A stretch of DNA of 64,000 bases from Prauserella endophytica. Lineage in GTDB: Bacteria; Actinomycetota; Actinomycetes; Mycobacteriales; Pseudonocardiaceae. This document shows, in pieces, positions 8,831 to 17,760 of the stretch. How positions within the stretch are numbered: the first letter of the stretch is position 1; each line of letters starts with the position of its first letter. Under the pieces are notes generated by a model that saw only the letters and a list, made by a program, of their open reading frames with translations, was not told where the DNA came from and made no database searches. The DNA is taken from assembly GCF_005146945.1 (NCBI RefSeq), contig NZ_SWMS01000012.1:186001-250000 (forward strand), written 5' to 3'. Made by a program: the position numbers and the translations under genes.

Positions 8831-9621
8831 GGCCTGCCCTCCAGCGCACGCGGCCTCGCCACGGCGATCACCACCACCGCGACCACGACGAGCAGCAGCG
8901 CGAGCGCCACGGCACTGTCCACGTCGGCCTCGGCCTGGTTGTAGACCTCAAGCGGCAGCGTCCTGGTCACGCCCTCGAGGCTGCCCGCGAACGTGATGGT
9001 GGCCCCGAACTCGCCCAGCGCCCTCGCGAAGCTCAGCACCGCACCCGAACCGAGCGCGGGCAACAGTAACGGAACGGTCACCCTGCGAAACACCGTCCAC
9101 GGCCTGGCGCCCAGGGTCGCGGCAACGCGCTCGTAGCGGTCGCCCGCACCGCGCAGCGCGCCCTCCAGGCTCACCACGAGGAACGGCATGGCCACGAACG
9201 TCTGCGCGATCACCACCGCCGTCGTCGTGAACGGGATGCGCACACCCGCCGTGACGTCGAGGAGGTAGCCCAGGAAACCGTTGCGCCCCAGCAGGAACAG
9301 CAGCGCCAGGCCGCCGACCACCGGGGGCAGCACGAGCGGCAGCAGGACCACCGCCCGCAGCACCCGCACGCCGCGGCTCCGCGAGCGCGCGAGCACCACG
9401 GCGAGCGGAACGCCGAGCAGCACACACAGCACAGTGGACAGCACGGCGGTGACCAACGAGAGCCGCAGCGCGTTCAGCGACGCGCTCGACGTCAGCAGCT
9501 CGGGCAGCCGGGCGTAGTCCGTGCGCGCGAGCAGGCCCACCACGGGCAGCACCACGAGCGCGAGCGCCAGCCCGGCCGGGATCCACAGCACCCACGGGAC
9601 GGAGCGGCTACGGCGTGCCAA
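8827..9621 (-). CDS. modB: Molybdate ABC transporter permease
   Basis: Inner-membrane permease of 264 residues with about five or six hydrophobic helices ([20 protein letters not shown] at the N terminus; [16 protein letters not shown] at the C terminus). The EAA-type coupling loop reads [19 protein letters not shown] followed by [14 protein letters not shown], typical of ModB/CysT-like permeases. It overlaps modA by 14 bp upstream and modC by 4 bp downstream, indicating tight translational coupling. Confidence 0.92.
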   Translation of the reverse strand: MARRSRSVPWVLWIPAGLALALVVLPVVGLLARTDYARLPELLTSSASLNALRLSLVTAVLSTVLCVLLGVPLAVVLARSRSRGVRVLRAVVLLPLVLPPVVGGLALLFLLGRNGFLGYLLDVTAGVRIPFTTTAVVIAQTFVAMPFLVVSLEGALRGAGDRYERVAATLGARPWTVFRRVTVPLLLPALGSGAVLSFARALGEFGATITFAGSLEGVTRTLPLEVYNQAEADVDSAVALALLLVVVAVVVIAVARPRALEGRP

Positions 9622-10363
9622 AGCCCACCCTGGCCAGTTCCTCCCGGCCGGCCTCGCCGAGCACGAGGTCCCGGAACTGCCTGGCCAGCTCCGGCTCCCC
9701 GGCCGCGGAGAGCGCCGCGATCGGGTAGTCGTTGACCGCCTGCTCCGATTCGGGGAACTCCACGGACTCCACCTTGTCTCCCGCCGACGTCACGTCGGTG
9801 ACGTAGACCAGGCCGGCGTCGGCCTCGCCGAGCCGCACCTTGTTGAGCACTGCCTTGACGTCCTGTTCCTCGCTGGCCGGCGCGAGCGTCACGCCGGTGG
9901 CCTGCTCGACCTCCTCGGTCGCCGACCCGCACGGCACCTGCGCCGCGCACACCACCACGGTCAGGTCCTCGCGCGCGAGGTCGGCGAAACCCTCGATGCC
10001 CTTGGGGTTGCCCGGTGCGACGGCGATCGTCAGCTCGTTGGTCGCGAACGTCTCAGGCCGCCCGTCGACACCACCGGCGTCCACCACCTTGTCCATGTTC
10101 TTCTCGTTGGCCGAGGCGAACACGTCTGCCGGGGCGCCCTCGTTGATCTGGCTGGCGAGCTGCGACGAACCGGCGAGGTTCAGCCGCACGTCGACCCCTT
10201 CGTGCTGAGCCTCGAACCGCTTCTCCAGCGCGCCGAACGCCTCGGAGAGCGAGGCGGCGGCGAAGACGTTCAGCGTCCGGTTGCCGTCCCCCTCGCCGGA
10301 GGACGTGCCGCACGCGGAGGCGAGGAGCAGGCAGGCGAGTGCCGAGGGCAGGAGCTTCCTCAC
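9608..10363 (-). CDS. modA: Molybdate ABC transporter substrate-binding lipoprotein
   Basis: Periplasmic-type binding protein anchored by an N-terminal lipid: a short signal ([18 protein letters not shown]) ends at a probable lipobox cysteine, followed by a Ser/Gly linker. The mature protein begins [20 protein letters not shown], the ModA hallmark, and contains [11 protein letters not shown] and [12 protein letters not shown]. Length is 251 residues. The start is GTG at 10363 with GGAGG 6 nt upstream, not the more distal in-frame codon at 10495. It overlaps the regulator's stop codon, so regulator and transporter share one message. ModA binds molybdate or tungstate. Confidence 0.92.
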   Translation of the reverse strand: MRKLLPSALACLLLASACGTSSGEGDGNRTLNVFAAASLSEAFGALEKRFEAQHEGVDVRLNLAGSSQLASQINEGAPADVFASANEKNMDKVVDAGGVDGRPETFATNELTIAVAPGNPKGIEGFADLAREDLTVVVCAAQVPCGSATEEVEQATGVTLAPASEEQDVKAVLNKVRLGEADAGLVYVTDVTSAGDKVESVEFPESEQAVNDYPIAALSAAGEPELARQFRDLVLGEAGREELARVGFGTP

Positions 10364-10764
10364 TGTTTGCCTCCGGGCGTCTCGACGATGACCTGAGTGG
10401 CCTTGACGACGGCGACCGCGAGCACGCCGGGCCGCAGCCCCAGTTCCTCCACGGCCTCCGAGCTCATGAGGGACACCACGCGGTGCGTCCCGCACTGGAG
10501 CTCCACCTGCGCCATCACCTTGTCCGTCACGACCTCGGTGACGAGTCCCACGAAGTGATTGCGGGCGGAGCGGCCCACCTCGGTGGGGTCCGGTGACTCG
10601 GCGGCCTGCGCCCTGGCGAACCCGGCCAGCTCGGAACCTTCGACGACCTTGCGGCCCGAGGAGTCCTCCCCGGCACGCAGCTGCCCGGCCTTGACCCAGC
10701 GGCGGACTGTGTCGTCGCTGACACCCAGCAGCCGGGCGGCTTCTGAGAACCGAAAATGCGGCAT
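10360..10764 (-). CDS. ModE-like regulator: BldC/MerR-type HTH plus MOP domain
   Basis: 134-residue protein fusing a MerR/BldC/excisionase-like helix-turn-helix (FRFSEAARLLGVSDDTVRRW, residues 3-22, then GRKVVEGSELAGFARAQ) to a C-terminal MOP/TOBE domain of about 70 residues (ARNHFVGLVTEVVTDKVMAQ, VVSLMSSEAVEELGL, VVKATQVIVE). MOP domains bind molybdate, so this is a molybdate-sensing regulator built differently from E. coli ModE. The ATG at 10764 is chosen: the HTH starts right there, and TAATCT lies 7 nt upstream, suggesting a leaderless transcript. It heads the mod operon. Confidence 0.85.
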   Translation of the reverse strand: MPHFRFSEAARLLGVSDDTVRRWVKAGQLRAGEDSSGRKVVEGSELAGFARAQAAESPDPTEVGRSARNHFVGLVTEVVTDKVMAQVELQCGTHRVVSLMSSEAVEELGLRPGVLAVAVVKATQVIVETPGGKQ

Positions 10765-10770
10765 GAAGTA

Positions 10771-10781
10771 GAGATTATCTC
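10771..10781. promoter_or_regulatory. Palindrome over the mod operon -10 region
   Basis: GAGATTATCTC is a perfect 11-bp palindrome 6 bp upstream of the regulator's ATG on the minus strand. It contains the candidate -10 hexamer (TAATCT on that strand), so a protein bound there would block initiation. Autoregulation by the MOP-domain protein is an inference. It does not resemble the E. coli ModE box. Confidence 0.4.
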
Positions 10782-10855
10782 CGCAGGTGCGCATTCGGCC
10801 ATGCCGCTGCCGATTCGGTATGCAAGCAAGCTCACAACCGCCGCGCATCCCGCAT

Positions 10856-10868
10856 TAGGCTGGGACCG
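10856..10868 (+). promoter_or_regulatory. Candidate -10 box for leaderless moaA
   Basis: TAGGCT (10856-10861) lies 7 nt before the moaA ATG, and no ribosome-binding site is seen. This suggests transcription starts at or next to the start codon. Confidence 0.4.
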
Positions 10869-11933
10869 ATGACAGCGGTAGATCTCGGCACCCCCAGGGT
10901 GCCCGGCGCACGCACGACGTCCGGTGCACCGCGCCCGGACGATCCCGCCCTGATCGACACCTTCGGCCGGGTGGCGACCGACCTGCGGGTCTCGCTGACC
11001 GACAAGTGCAACCTCCGTTGCACCTACTGCATGCCGGCGGAGGGCCTCGACTGGATGCCCGGCGAGCAGCTGCTCACCGACGACGAGCTGGTGCGACTCA
11101 TGCGCATCGCGGTGTCGCTGCTTGGCGTCACCGACATCCGGCTCACCGGCGGCGAACCGCTGTTGCGGCCCCGGCTGGAGCAACTGGTCGCGCGGATCAA
11201 GGCCCTCGACCCGGCTCCCCGGCTTTCCATGACCACCAACGGTATCGGCCTCGCCAAGCGCGCACAGGCGTTCGCCGACGCGGGCCTCGACCGGATCAAC
11301 GTCTCGCTCGACTCGGTCGACCGCGCGACGTTCGAGCGGATCACCCGGCGCGACCGGTTGCGCCACGTGCTCGACGCGCTGGCGGCCGCGAGGGATGCCG
11401 GGCTGAACCCCGTGAAGATCAACGCGGTGCTGATGCGGGGCATCAACGAGCACGAGGCGACGGCACTGCTGCGCTTCGCGCTCGACAACGGCTACCACCT
11501 GCGGTTCATCGAGCAGATGCCGCTCGACGCCCAGCACGGCTGGAACCGCAAGGAGATGATCACGGCCGACGAGATCCTGGAGTTGCTCGGCGCCGAGTTC
11601 ACGCTCACGCCGAGCCCGGCCGAACGTGGCGGCGCCCCCGCCGAACGCTGGTTGGTCGACGGAGGACCCGCCGAGGTGGGCGTGATCCCCTCGGTCAGCA
11701 GGCCGTTCTGCGCCGCGTGCGAGCGCACCAGGCTCACAGCCGACGGGGCGATCCGCTCGTGCCTGTTCAGCACCGAAGAGACCGACCTGCGGGCCCTGCT
11801 GCGCGGCGGGGCCGGTGACGACGACATCGCCGACACCTGGCGCGCCACCATGTGGGGCAAGCTCGCGGGCCACGAGATCAACGAGGCCGGCTTCGCCCAG
11901 CCGATCCGGCCGATGAGCGCCATCGGAGGCTGA
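10869..11933 (+). CDS. moaA: GTP 3',8-cyclase
   Basis: Radical-SAM enzyme that, with MoaC, converts GTP into cyclic pyranopterin monophosphate, the first step of molybdenum cofactor synthesis. 354 residues. The N-terminal 4Fe-4S cluster motif is CNLRCTYC (about residue 48), followed by LTGGEPLLRP. The C-terminal cluster ligands are in FCAACERTRL and RSCLF. The protein ends in Gly-Gly (SAIGG), which MoaA needs for activity. An N-terminal extension of about 30 residues precedes the core. moaD follows after 3 bp. The gene is divergent from the molybdate transport operon. Confidence 0.95.
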   Translation: MTAVDLGTPRVPGARTTSGAPRPDDPALIDTFGRVATDLRVSLTDKCNLRCTYCMPAEGLDWMPGEQLLTDDELVRLMRIAVSLLGVTDIRLTGGEPLLRPRLEQLVARIKALDPAPRLSMTTNGIGLAKRAQAFADAGLDRINVSLDSVDRATFERITRRDRLRHVLDALAAARDAGLNPVKINAVLMRGINEHEATALLRFALDNGYHLRFIEQMPLDAQHGWNRKEMITADEILELLGAEFTLTPSPAERGGAPAERWLVDGGPAEVGVIPSVSRPFCAACERTRLTADGAIRSCLFSTEETDLRALLRGGAGDDDIADTWRATMWGKLAGHEINEAGFAQPIRPMSAIGG

Positions 11934-11936
11934 GCA

Positions 11937-12242
11937 GTGGGATCGCCGTCGTCCGGGCAGGTCGCGGACACGCAGGGGGAACAGCACGCCACGACAGTGC
12001 TGGTGCGGTACTTCGCATCGGCCCGCGCGGCGAGCGGGGTCGAGGAGGAGGTGCTGCGGCTGCCCGCGGGCGCGTCGGTGAGCGAGGCCATCGACGAGCT
12101 CCGGAAGCTGCACCCGGCCGAGCTGCCGCGCATCCTGGACGCGGCGAGCTTCCTGCTCGATGGGATCGCCGTGCGCGACATCAGCAGGCAGCTGCCGGAC
12201 GGCGCCGAACTGGATGTCCTGCCGCCGTTCGCGGGCGGCTGA
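11937..12242 (+). CDS. moaD: Molybdopterin synthase sulfur-carrier subunit
   Basis: Ubiquitin-like small subunit that carries sulfur as a C-terminal thiocarboxylate for molybdopterin synthase, working with MoaE. 101 residues; the core VLVRYFASARAASGVEEEVL leads to the essential C-terminal Gly-Gly (PPFAGG) at the stop. The start is GTG at 11937, 3 bp after moaA, implying co-translation. About 20 poorly ordered residues precede the fold, so a later start is possible. The partner MoaE is in the convergent mogA-moaE fusion 2.3 kb downstream. Confidence 0.88.
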   Translation: MGSPSSGQVADTQGEQHATTVLVRYFASARAASGVEEEVLRLPAGASVSEAIDELRKLHPAELPRILDAASFLLDGIAVRDISRQLPDGAELDVLPPFAGG

Positions 12243-12263
12243 GACCGGACTTCGCCTGCTCTT

Positions 12264-12281
12264 GACCGGCTGGTGCCGGTC
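12264..12281 (+). terminator. Short hairpin after moaD
   Basis: GACCGGC and GCCGGTC form a perfect 7-bp stem with a TGGT loop, 22 bp after the moaD stop. It may be a weak terminator or attenuator before the phosphodiesterase gene; no U-tract follows. Confidence 0.35.
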
Positions 12282-12322
12282 CGTTCACCCGGTGGTCGGC
12301 CGGGCGGCAGAGGCTGGCCTCC

Positions 12323-13183
12323 ATGCCGCTGTCGCGCCGCTCGTTCACGATCCTCACGGCTTCGACCGTCACCGCCGGCCTGCTCGGCGCCCCTTCGGTC
12401 GCACAGGCACGCCTTCAGGCGCCGGTGCGCCCGCTTGCCAGGGCGCACGCGCACAACGACTACGAGCACGAGCGCCCGCTGTTCGACGCACTCGCCGAGG
12501 GCTTCACGAGCGTCGAGGCCGACATCCACCTGGTGGAAGGCGAGTTGCTCGTCGGGCACGACCCAGAGGACCTCACCCCGTCTCGCACGCTGGAATCGCT
12601 GTACCTGGAGCCCCTGCGCGATCGCGTCCTCGCCAACCACGGGGGCGTCTACCGGCGCCGGGCGGACTTCCAGCTGCTGGTGGACATCAAGACCGACGCG
12701 GAGAGCACGTACGCGGCGCTGGAGCGGCGGCTGCGGCACCCTCGTTACGAGTTCCTCTTCTCCGCGTACGCGCGCGGGCGCGTACGCGGAGGCGCCGTGA
12801 CGGTCGTGCTGTCCGGCAACCGCCCGAGAGCCGTGCTGAGCGCCCAGAGCCACCGGCTCGCGTTCTACGACGGCCGGATCGCCGATGCCACCGACCTCGG
12901 GCCGGGCTCCGACGCACGGCTGACGCCACTGGTGTCGGACAACTGGACGAAATTGTTCACCTGGGCCGGTGAAGGTCCCTTCCCGGCCGCCGAGCGAGCG
13001 CTGCTCGAGGAGGTCGTGAACAAGGCGCACGCAGCGGGCCAGCGCGTGCGGTTCTGGGCGACACCCGACACCCCCGGCAACGCCCGAACGGCGCTCTGGA
13101 AGGCTCTCGTGGAGGCCGGAGTGGACCACATCAACACGGATGATTTGCCCGGTTTGGCCGCCTTCCTCCGCTCCAAGTGGTAG
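12323..13183 (+). CDS. Secreted GDPD/PI-PLC-like phosphodiesterase
   Basis: 286-residue exported enzyme of the phosphatidylinositol phospholipase C/glycerophosphodiester phosphodiesterase-like superfamily. A twin-arginine signal (SRRSFTIL, hydrophobic stretch, VAQA cleavage site) indicates Tat export. The catalytic face is visible in RAHAHNDYEHERPLFDAL (general-acid/base His), VEADIHLVEGELLVGHD (metal-binding Glu/Asp and second His) and LLVDIKTDAE. The late WATPDTP and INTDDL are typical of the TIM-barrel end. It probably cleaves glycerophosphodiesters or lipid head groups outside the membrane. No operon partner is evident. Confidence 0.82.
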   Translation: MPLSRRSFTILTASTVTAGLLGAPSVAQARLQAPVRPLARAHAHNDYEHERPLFDALAEGFTSVEADIHLVEGELLVGHDPEDLTPSRTLESLYLEPLRDRVLANHGGVYRRRADFQLLVDIKTDAESTYAALERRLRHPRYEFLFSAYARGRVRGGAVTVVLSGNRPRAVLSAQSHRLAFYDGRIADATDLGPGSDARLTPLVSDNWTKLFTWAGEGPFPAAERALLEEVVNKAHAAGQRVRFWATPDTPGNARTALWKALVEAGVDHINTDDLPGLAAFLRSKW

Positions 13184-13278
13184 TCACAAACGGAGCATTC
13201 GCGCCGAATCCACGTGACACAGACCTCACTTACCGTGAAATATCTCGAGAAGGAAACGGCTGGATAACGGCCTTCTGA

Positions 13279-14241
<963 letters not shown>

Positions 14242-14280
14242 CCCGCTGACGCGGACTCACTCGCCCCTGACGGCGCGGAT

Positions 14281-14320
14281 GCTGGGTCCGCGGGCCATCC
14301 CGAAGGCTTGCGGACCCAGC
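14281..14320 (+). terminator. First stem-loop of the rpf terminator
   Basis: GCTGGGTCCG (14281-14290) pairs with CGGACCCAGC (14311-14320), a perfect 10-bp stem 40 bp after the rpf stop. A second, stronger hairpin follows. Confidence 0.6.
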
Positions 14321-14325
14321 ACACA

Positions 14326-14358
14326 GGGCCCCACCGTGTCCCCCGGACGGTGGGGCCC
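14326..14358 (+). terminator. Strong second stem-loop after rpf
   Basis: GGGCCCCACCGT (14326-14337) pairs with ACGGTGGGGCCC (14347-14358), a perfect 12-bp GC-rich stem followed by CTTGTG. It probably ends the rpf transcript. Confidence 0.75.
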
Positions 14359-14364
14359 TTGTGC

Positions 14365-14549
14365 CGTTCGCGAGTCGCGCACTCAGGACCGCGAGTTCCG
14401 CGTTCCCGTTCGCGAGTCGCGCACCCAGAACCGCGAGTTGCCCGTTCCCGTTCGCGAGTCGCGCACCCAGAACCGCGAGTTGCCCATTCCCGTTCGCGAG
14501 TCGCGCACCCAGAACCGCGAGTTCCGCGTTCCCGTTCGCGAGTCGCGCA
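14365..14549. repeat. 42-bp tandem array (2 x 21-bp) with GCGAGT every 21 bp
   Basis: Four full 42-bp units begin at 14365, 14407, 14449 and 14491, with a partial fifth at 14533. Each unit is two diverged 21-bp halves, so GCGAGT recurs at exact 21-bp steps (14370, 14391, 14412, 14433, 14454, 14475, 14496, 14517, 14538). The array fills the gap between the rpf terminator and the stop of the convergent mogA-moaE gene. Its length in threes keeps several frames open and creates spurious ORFs. Confidence 0.85.
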
Positions 14550-15500
14550 CTACGGCGAGTTGACCCACTCGTCGGTGCCGTCCGTGAACTTCTGGTACTT
14601 CCACACCGGCAGGCGGGCCTTGACCTCATCCACCAGCTCCGCGCAGGCGGCGAACGCCTCGGCCCGGTGGTCGGCCGCGACCGCGCACGCGAGTGCCACG
14701 TCGCCGATCTCCAGCGCACCCAGCCGGTGGCTCACCGCGACGGCACGCAGCCCGGACCGGTGGGTCGCCACCTCGGAGACCACGCGCGCGAGCACGTCGC
14801 CCGCGCTCGGGTGGCCCTCGTAGTACAGAGAGGTCACCGACCGGCCGTCGTCGTGGTCGCGCACCACCCCGCCGAAGGTCACCACGGCGCCCGCGCCCGC
14901 GTCGCGCACCAGCTGGGCGTGCTCCTCGACGGACAGCTCGGTCTCGGTCACCTGCGCCAGTGCCACACGCGCGGGAGCACCGCCGTCGGCATCCTGGGCC
15001 GGCTTGGCGTGACCGGAGCCGTGCCGCGGATGGTCGCCGCCCGCGATCTGGTCCACGGCATGGTCGAGCACCGTGTCGAGCACGTCCAGGCCGTCGTTCA
15101 CGCCGCCCCGCGAGCCGGGCAGGTTCACCACGAGCGTGCGGCCCGCGATCCCGGCGAGCCCGCGCGACAGGATCGCGGTGGGCACCTTGTCCTGCCCCGC
15201 TGCCCTGACGGCGTCCGCGAGGCCGGGCAGCTCGAAGTCCAGCAGCGGTGCCGTCGCCTCCGGCGTGCGGTCCGTCGGCGAGATGCCGGTGCCGCCGGTG
15301 GTGATCACCACGTCCACGCCGTCAGAGAGACAGCCGCGCAGCGCCTGCGCCACCGGCTCGCCGTCCTCGACGACGATCGGCTCGGGCACGTCGTAGGAAC
15401 GCTCGGTCAGCCACTTGGCGATGATCGGACCGGTCTGGTCGGCGTAGACGCCGGTGGCGGCCCGGTTCGACGCCACAATCACCCTCGCCGTGCGTGTCAT
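14550..15500 (-). CDS. MogA/MoaB-MoaE fusion protein
   Basis: Two molybdenum-cofactor enzymes in one 316-residue chain. Residues 1 to about 160 are a MogA/MoaB molybdopterin adenylyltransferase: RVIVASNRAATG at the start, VVITTGGTGISPTDRTPEA for molybdopterin binding, and VVNLPGSRGGVNDGL. A polar linker (GGDHPRHGSGHAKPAQ) leads to MoaE, the large subunit of molybdopterin synthase: AGAVVTFGGVVRDHDDGRSV, LYYEGHPSAG, and the catalytic-lysine region RLPVWKYQKFTDGTDEW at the C terminus. The ATG at 15500 overlaps the moaC stop (ATGA). The in-frame extension to 15752 is a shadow of moaC. In M. tuberculosis the two are separate genes (mog, moaE2). Confidence 0.92.
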   Translation of the reverse strand: MTRTARVIVASNRAATGVYADQTGPIIAKWLTERSYDVPEPIVVEDGEPVAQALRGCLSDGVDVVITTGGTGISPTDRTPEATAPLLDFELPGLADAVRAAGQDKVPTAILSRGLAGIAGRTLVVNLPGSRGGVNDGLDVLDTVLDHAVDQIAGGDHPRHGSGHAKPAQDADGGAPARVALAQVTETELSVEEHAQLVRDAGAGAVVTFGGVVRDHDDGRSVTSLYYEGHPSAGDVLARVVSEVATHRSGLRAVAVSHRLGALEIGDVALACAVAADHRAEAFAACAELVDEVKARLPVWKYQKFTDGTDEWVNSP

Positions 15501-15976
15501 CGGTTCTCCTCCCGGCGCCAACTTCCCGTCTTGCCGCCGTCCTTGGTCTCGAGCCGGACGCCGTCGAGTGTGGCGGCCGGGTCGACCGCCTTGATCATGT
15601 CGTGCAGCGTCAGTCCGGCGACGGCGACCGCGGTGAGCGCCTCCATCTCGACGCCCGTGCGGTCGCTCGTGCGCGCCATCGCCTCGATGCGCACGCTGTC
15701 GGTGCCGAGCTCGAAGCTCACGTCCACCTTGGTCAGCGCGATCTGGTGGCACAGCGGGATCAGCTCGGAGGTGCGCTTGGCACCCATCACGCCCGCGATG
15801 CGCGCCGTGGCCAGCGCGTCGCCCTTGGGCAGGCCGCCCTCGGACAGCAGCCCGATCACCTCGGCCGTGGTGCGGACGTGGCCACTGGCGACCGCCGTGC
15901 GCGCGGAGACGGCCTTGCCGGAGACGTCGACCATGCGGGCCGCGCCCGCCTCGTCGACGTGGCTCAGTTCACTCAC
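15497..15976 (-). CDS. moaC: Cyclic pyranopterin monophosphate synthase
   Basis: Works after MoaA to form cPMP. 159 residues, typical length. Key motifs: MVDVSGKAVSARTAVASGHV, the active-site run MGAKRTSELIPLCHQI, VEMEALTAVAVAGLTLHDM (catalytic Lys/Asp region) and LETKDGGKTG at the C terminus. The start is GTG at 15976 within the overlapping malic-enzyme stop (GTGA). It ends overlapping the mogA-moaE fusion by 4 bp, so malic enzyme, moaC and the fusion form one coupled operon. Confidence 0.94.
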   Translation of the reverse strand: MSELSHVDEAGAARMVDVSGKAVSARTAVASGHVRTTAEVIGLLSEGGLPKGDALATARIAGVMGAKRTSELIPLCHQIALTKVDVSFELGTDSVRIEAMARTSDRTGVEMEALTAVAVAGLTLHDMIKAVDPAATLDGVRLETKDGGKTGSWRREENR

Positions 15977-17373
15977 GACGTCGAGGCTACTTCTTCCTTC
16001 CTTGCGGCCGTCTTCACGGCCTCCGCAACGGCGGGCGCGACGGCCGCGTCGAACACGCTCGGCACGATGAACGAGGCGTTGAGCCGGTCGTCCACCACGT
16101 CGGCGATCGCGTTGGCCGCGGCCAGGAGCATCTCGTCGTCGATGTGGTGTGCCTGCGCGTCCAGCAGCCCGCGGAACACACCGGGGAAAGCGAGCACGTT
16201 GTTGATCTGGTTCGGGTAGTCGCTGCGGCCCGTGGCGACCACGGCGGCGTGCTTCTGCGCCTCCAGCGGGTCGATCTCCGGGTCCGGGTTGGCGAGCGCG
16301 AACACCACGGCGTCGTCGGCCATCGTGGCGACCTGCTCGGCGCCGAACAGATTGGGCGCGGACACGCCGATGAACACGTCGGCGCCGACGAGGGCGTCGT
16401 GCAGGGTGCCCGACACGCCGTCCTTGTTGGTGTGCTCGGCGACCCAGCGCAGGTTGTCGTCGAGATTGTCCCGGCCGCTGTGCACGATCCCGTCGATGTC
16501 GGCGGCGACGATGTCGGCGGGGCCCTTGCGCTGCAGCAGGCGGATGATCGCCGAGCCGGCCGCGCCGACCCCACTCACGACGATCTTGCACTTCTCGATG
16601 GGCTTGCCGACCACTCGCAGCGCGTTGCGCAGCGCGGCGACCACCACGATCGCGGTGCCGTGCTGGTCGTCGTGGAAGACGGGGATGTCGAGCTGCTCGC
16701 GCAGGCGCCGCTCGATCTCGAAGCAGCGCGGCGCGGCGATGTCCTCGAGGTTGATCCCGGCGTAGACGGGGGCGAGCGCGCGCACGATCCGGATGATCTC
16801 CTCGGTGTCCTGGGTGTCCAGGCACACCGGCCAGGCGTCGACGCCCGCGAACTTCTTGAACAGCGCCGCCTTGCCCTCCATCACCGGTAGCGCCGCCGAC
16901 GGGCCGATGTTGCCAAGACCCAGCACGGCCGAACCGTCGGTGACCACGGCGACCGTGTTGCGCTTGATGGTCAGCCTGCGCGCGTCCTCCGGGTTGGCCG
17001 CGATCGCCTGGCAGACCCTGGCCACGCCGGGGGTGTAGGCGCGGGAGAGGTCGTCGCGATTGCGGAGCGCGACCTTGGGGCTGACCTCCAGCTTGCCGCC
17101 GAGGTGCATGAGGAACGTGCGGTCGGAAATCTTCCGCACGTGCACGCCGGGCAGCGTGTTGAGGGCCTTGGTGAGGTCCTCGGCGTGATCGGCCGAGGAG
17201 ACGTTCGCCGTGATGTCGACGACGATGGCGTCGCTGTGCGATTCCACGACGTCGAACGCGGTGAGCACGCCCCCCACCTGCCCGACCGCGGTGGTCAGGT
17301 CACCGGCGGCGCTGGCCGAGGGCGGTGCCTCCAACCGCACGGTGATCGAGTACCCAGGACCGGGAACGGGCAT
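15973..17373 (-). CDS. NAD(P)-dependent malic enzyme with N-terminal ACT domain
   Basis: Oxidatively decarboxylates malate to pyruvate. 466 residues. The N-terminal 80 residues form an ACT-like regulatory domain ([27 protein letters not shown]). The malic N-terminal domain contains the catalytic tyrosine in YTPGVARVC, the metal-binding [12 protein letters not shown] and [10 protein letters not shown]. The NAD-binding domain has [16 protein letters not shown] and ends with [11 protein letters not shown] and [20 protein letters not shown]. An ACT domain implies allosteric control by a small ligand. The gene leads into moaC by a 4-bp overlap, an odd pairing of carbon metabolism with cofactor synthesis. 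A palindromic site lies directly before the ATG. Confidence 0.93.
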   Translation of the reverse strand: MPVPGPGYSITVRLEAPPSASAAGDLTTAVGQVGGVLTAFDVVESHSDAIVVDITANVSSADHAEDLTKALNTLPGVHVRKISDRTFLMHLGGKLEVSPKVALRNRDDLSRAYTPGVARVCQAIAANPEDARRLTIKRNTVAVVTDGSAVLGLGNIGPSAALPVMEGKAALFKKFAGVDAWPVCLDTQDTEEIIRIVRALAPVYAGINLEDIAAPRCFEIERRLREQLDIPVFHDDQHGTAIVVVAALRNALRVVGKPIEKCKIVVSGVGAAGSAIIRLLQRKGPADIVAADIDGIVHSGRDNLDDNLRWVAEHTNKDGVSGTLHDALVGADVFIGVSAPNLFGAEQVATMADDAVVFALANPDPEIDPLEAQKHAAVVATGRSDYPNQINNVLAFPGVFRGLLDAQAHHIDDEMLLAAANAIADVVDDRLNASFIVPSVFDAAVAPAVAEAVKTAARKEEVASTS

Positions 17374-17382
17374 CGGACTACC

Positions 17383-17409
17383 CCCGTATCGAAATTCGAC
17401 CTATACGGG
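17383..17409. promoter_or_regulatory. Inverted repeat before the malic enzyme start
   Basis: CCCGTAT (17383-17389) and ATACGGG (17403-17409) are perfect inverted arms with a 13-nt centre that itself contains TCGAA-A-TTCGA-like symmetry. The site lies 9 bp upstream of the malic enzyme ATG. It is probably an operator of that operon; the binding protein is unknown. Confidence 0.45.
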
Positions 17410-17493
17410 TGAGAACACTAGCCCCGTGACCGCCGCCACCAACGGTCAGGATCGGTGACCGGCGAGTAACAAATCCCGAGGTCCAGCGCCTCG

Positions 17494-17685
17494 TCAGCCG
17501 CGCTTGTTGATCTCGGTCTCGGGGTGCTCGTAGGGCACGGTCTCGAGTGGGAACGTCATTTCGCCGAACGGGGAGAGGGCACCCTGCCGGTCCGCTGCGA
17601 GCTCCGAGACGGGGTGCTCGCCCGCGGGCACCTCGGGCCACGTCGGATCGATCCGCTTGCTCTTCCGGCTGTCGGCCTTCGCCAC
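17494..17685 (-). CDS. Small conserved protein of unknown function (Rv0863-position)
   Basis: 63-residue soluble, charged protein with no recognised domain: KADSRKSKRIDPTWPEVPAG, then PFGEMTFPLETVPYEHPETE and a basic end (INKRG). The start is GTG at 17685, preceded by GGAGG at good spacing. It is divergent from the helicase-associated gene at 17761 and upstream of the malic enzyme-moaC operon. A small protein of unknown function (Rv0863) occupies the same relative position between Rv0862c and moaC2 in M. tuberculosis, as I recall the map. That positional conservation supports a real gene. Function unknown. Confidence 0.65.
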   Translation of the reverse strand: MAKADSRKSKRIDPTWPEVPAGEHPVSELAADRQGALSPFGEMTFPLETVPYEHPETEINKRG

Positions 17686-17760
17686 GTCGTCCTCCACAAC
17701 TCGACCAACGGTGCCCTCAGTGTGCCCGATGGCGAAAAGCACGGGATATCGTGGTCAGCG

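Noticed and set aside
10782-10868. Molybdenum-cofactor riboswitch before moaA or the mod operon
   Set aside because: The gap is too short and lacks the aptamer; a leaderless moaA start leaves no leader.
14279-14604. Repeat-containing peptides across the 42-bp array
   Set aside because: Unit length divisible by three keeps frames open; no start signals or domains, and frames overlap a terminator.
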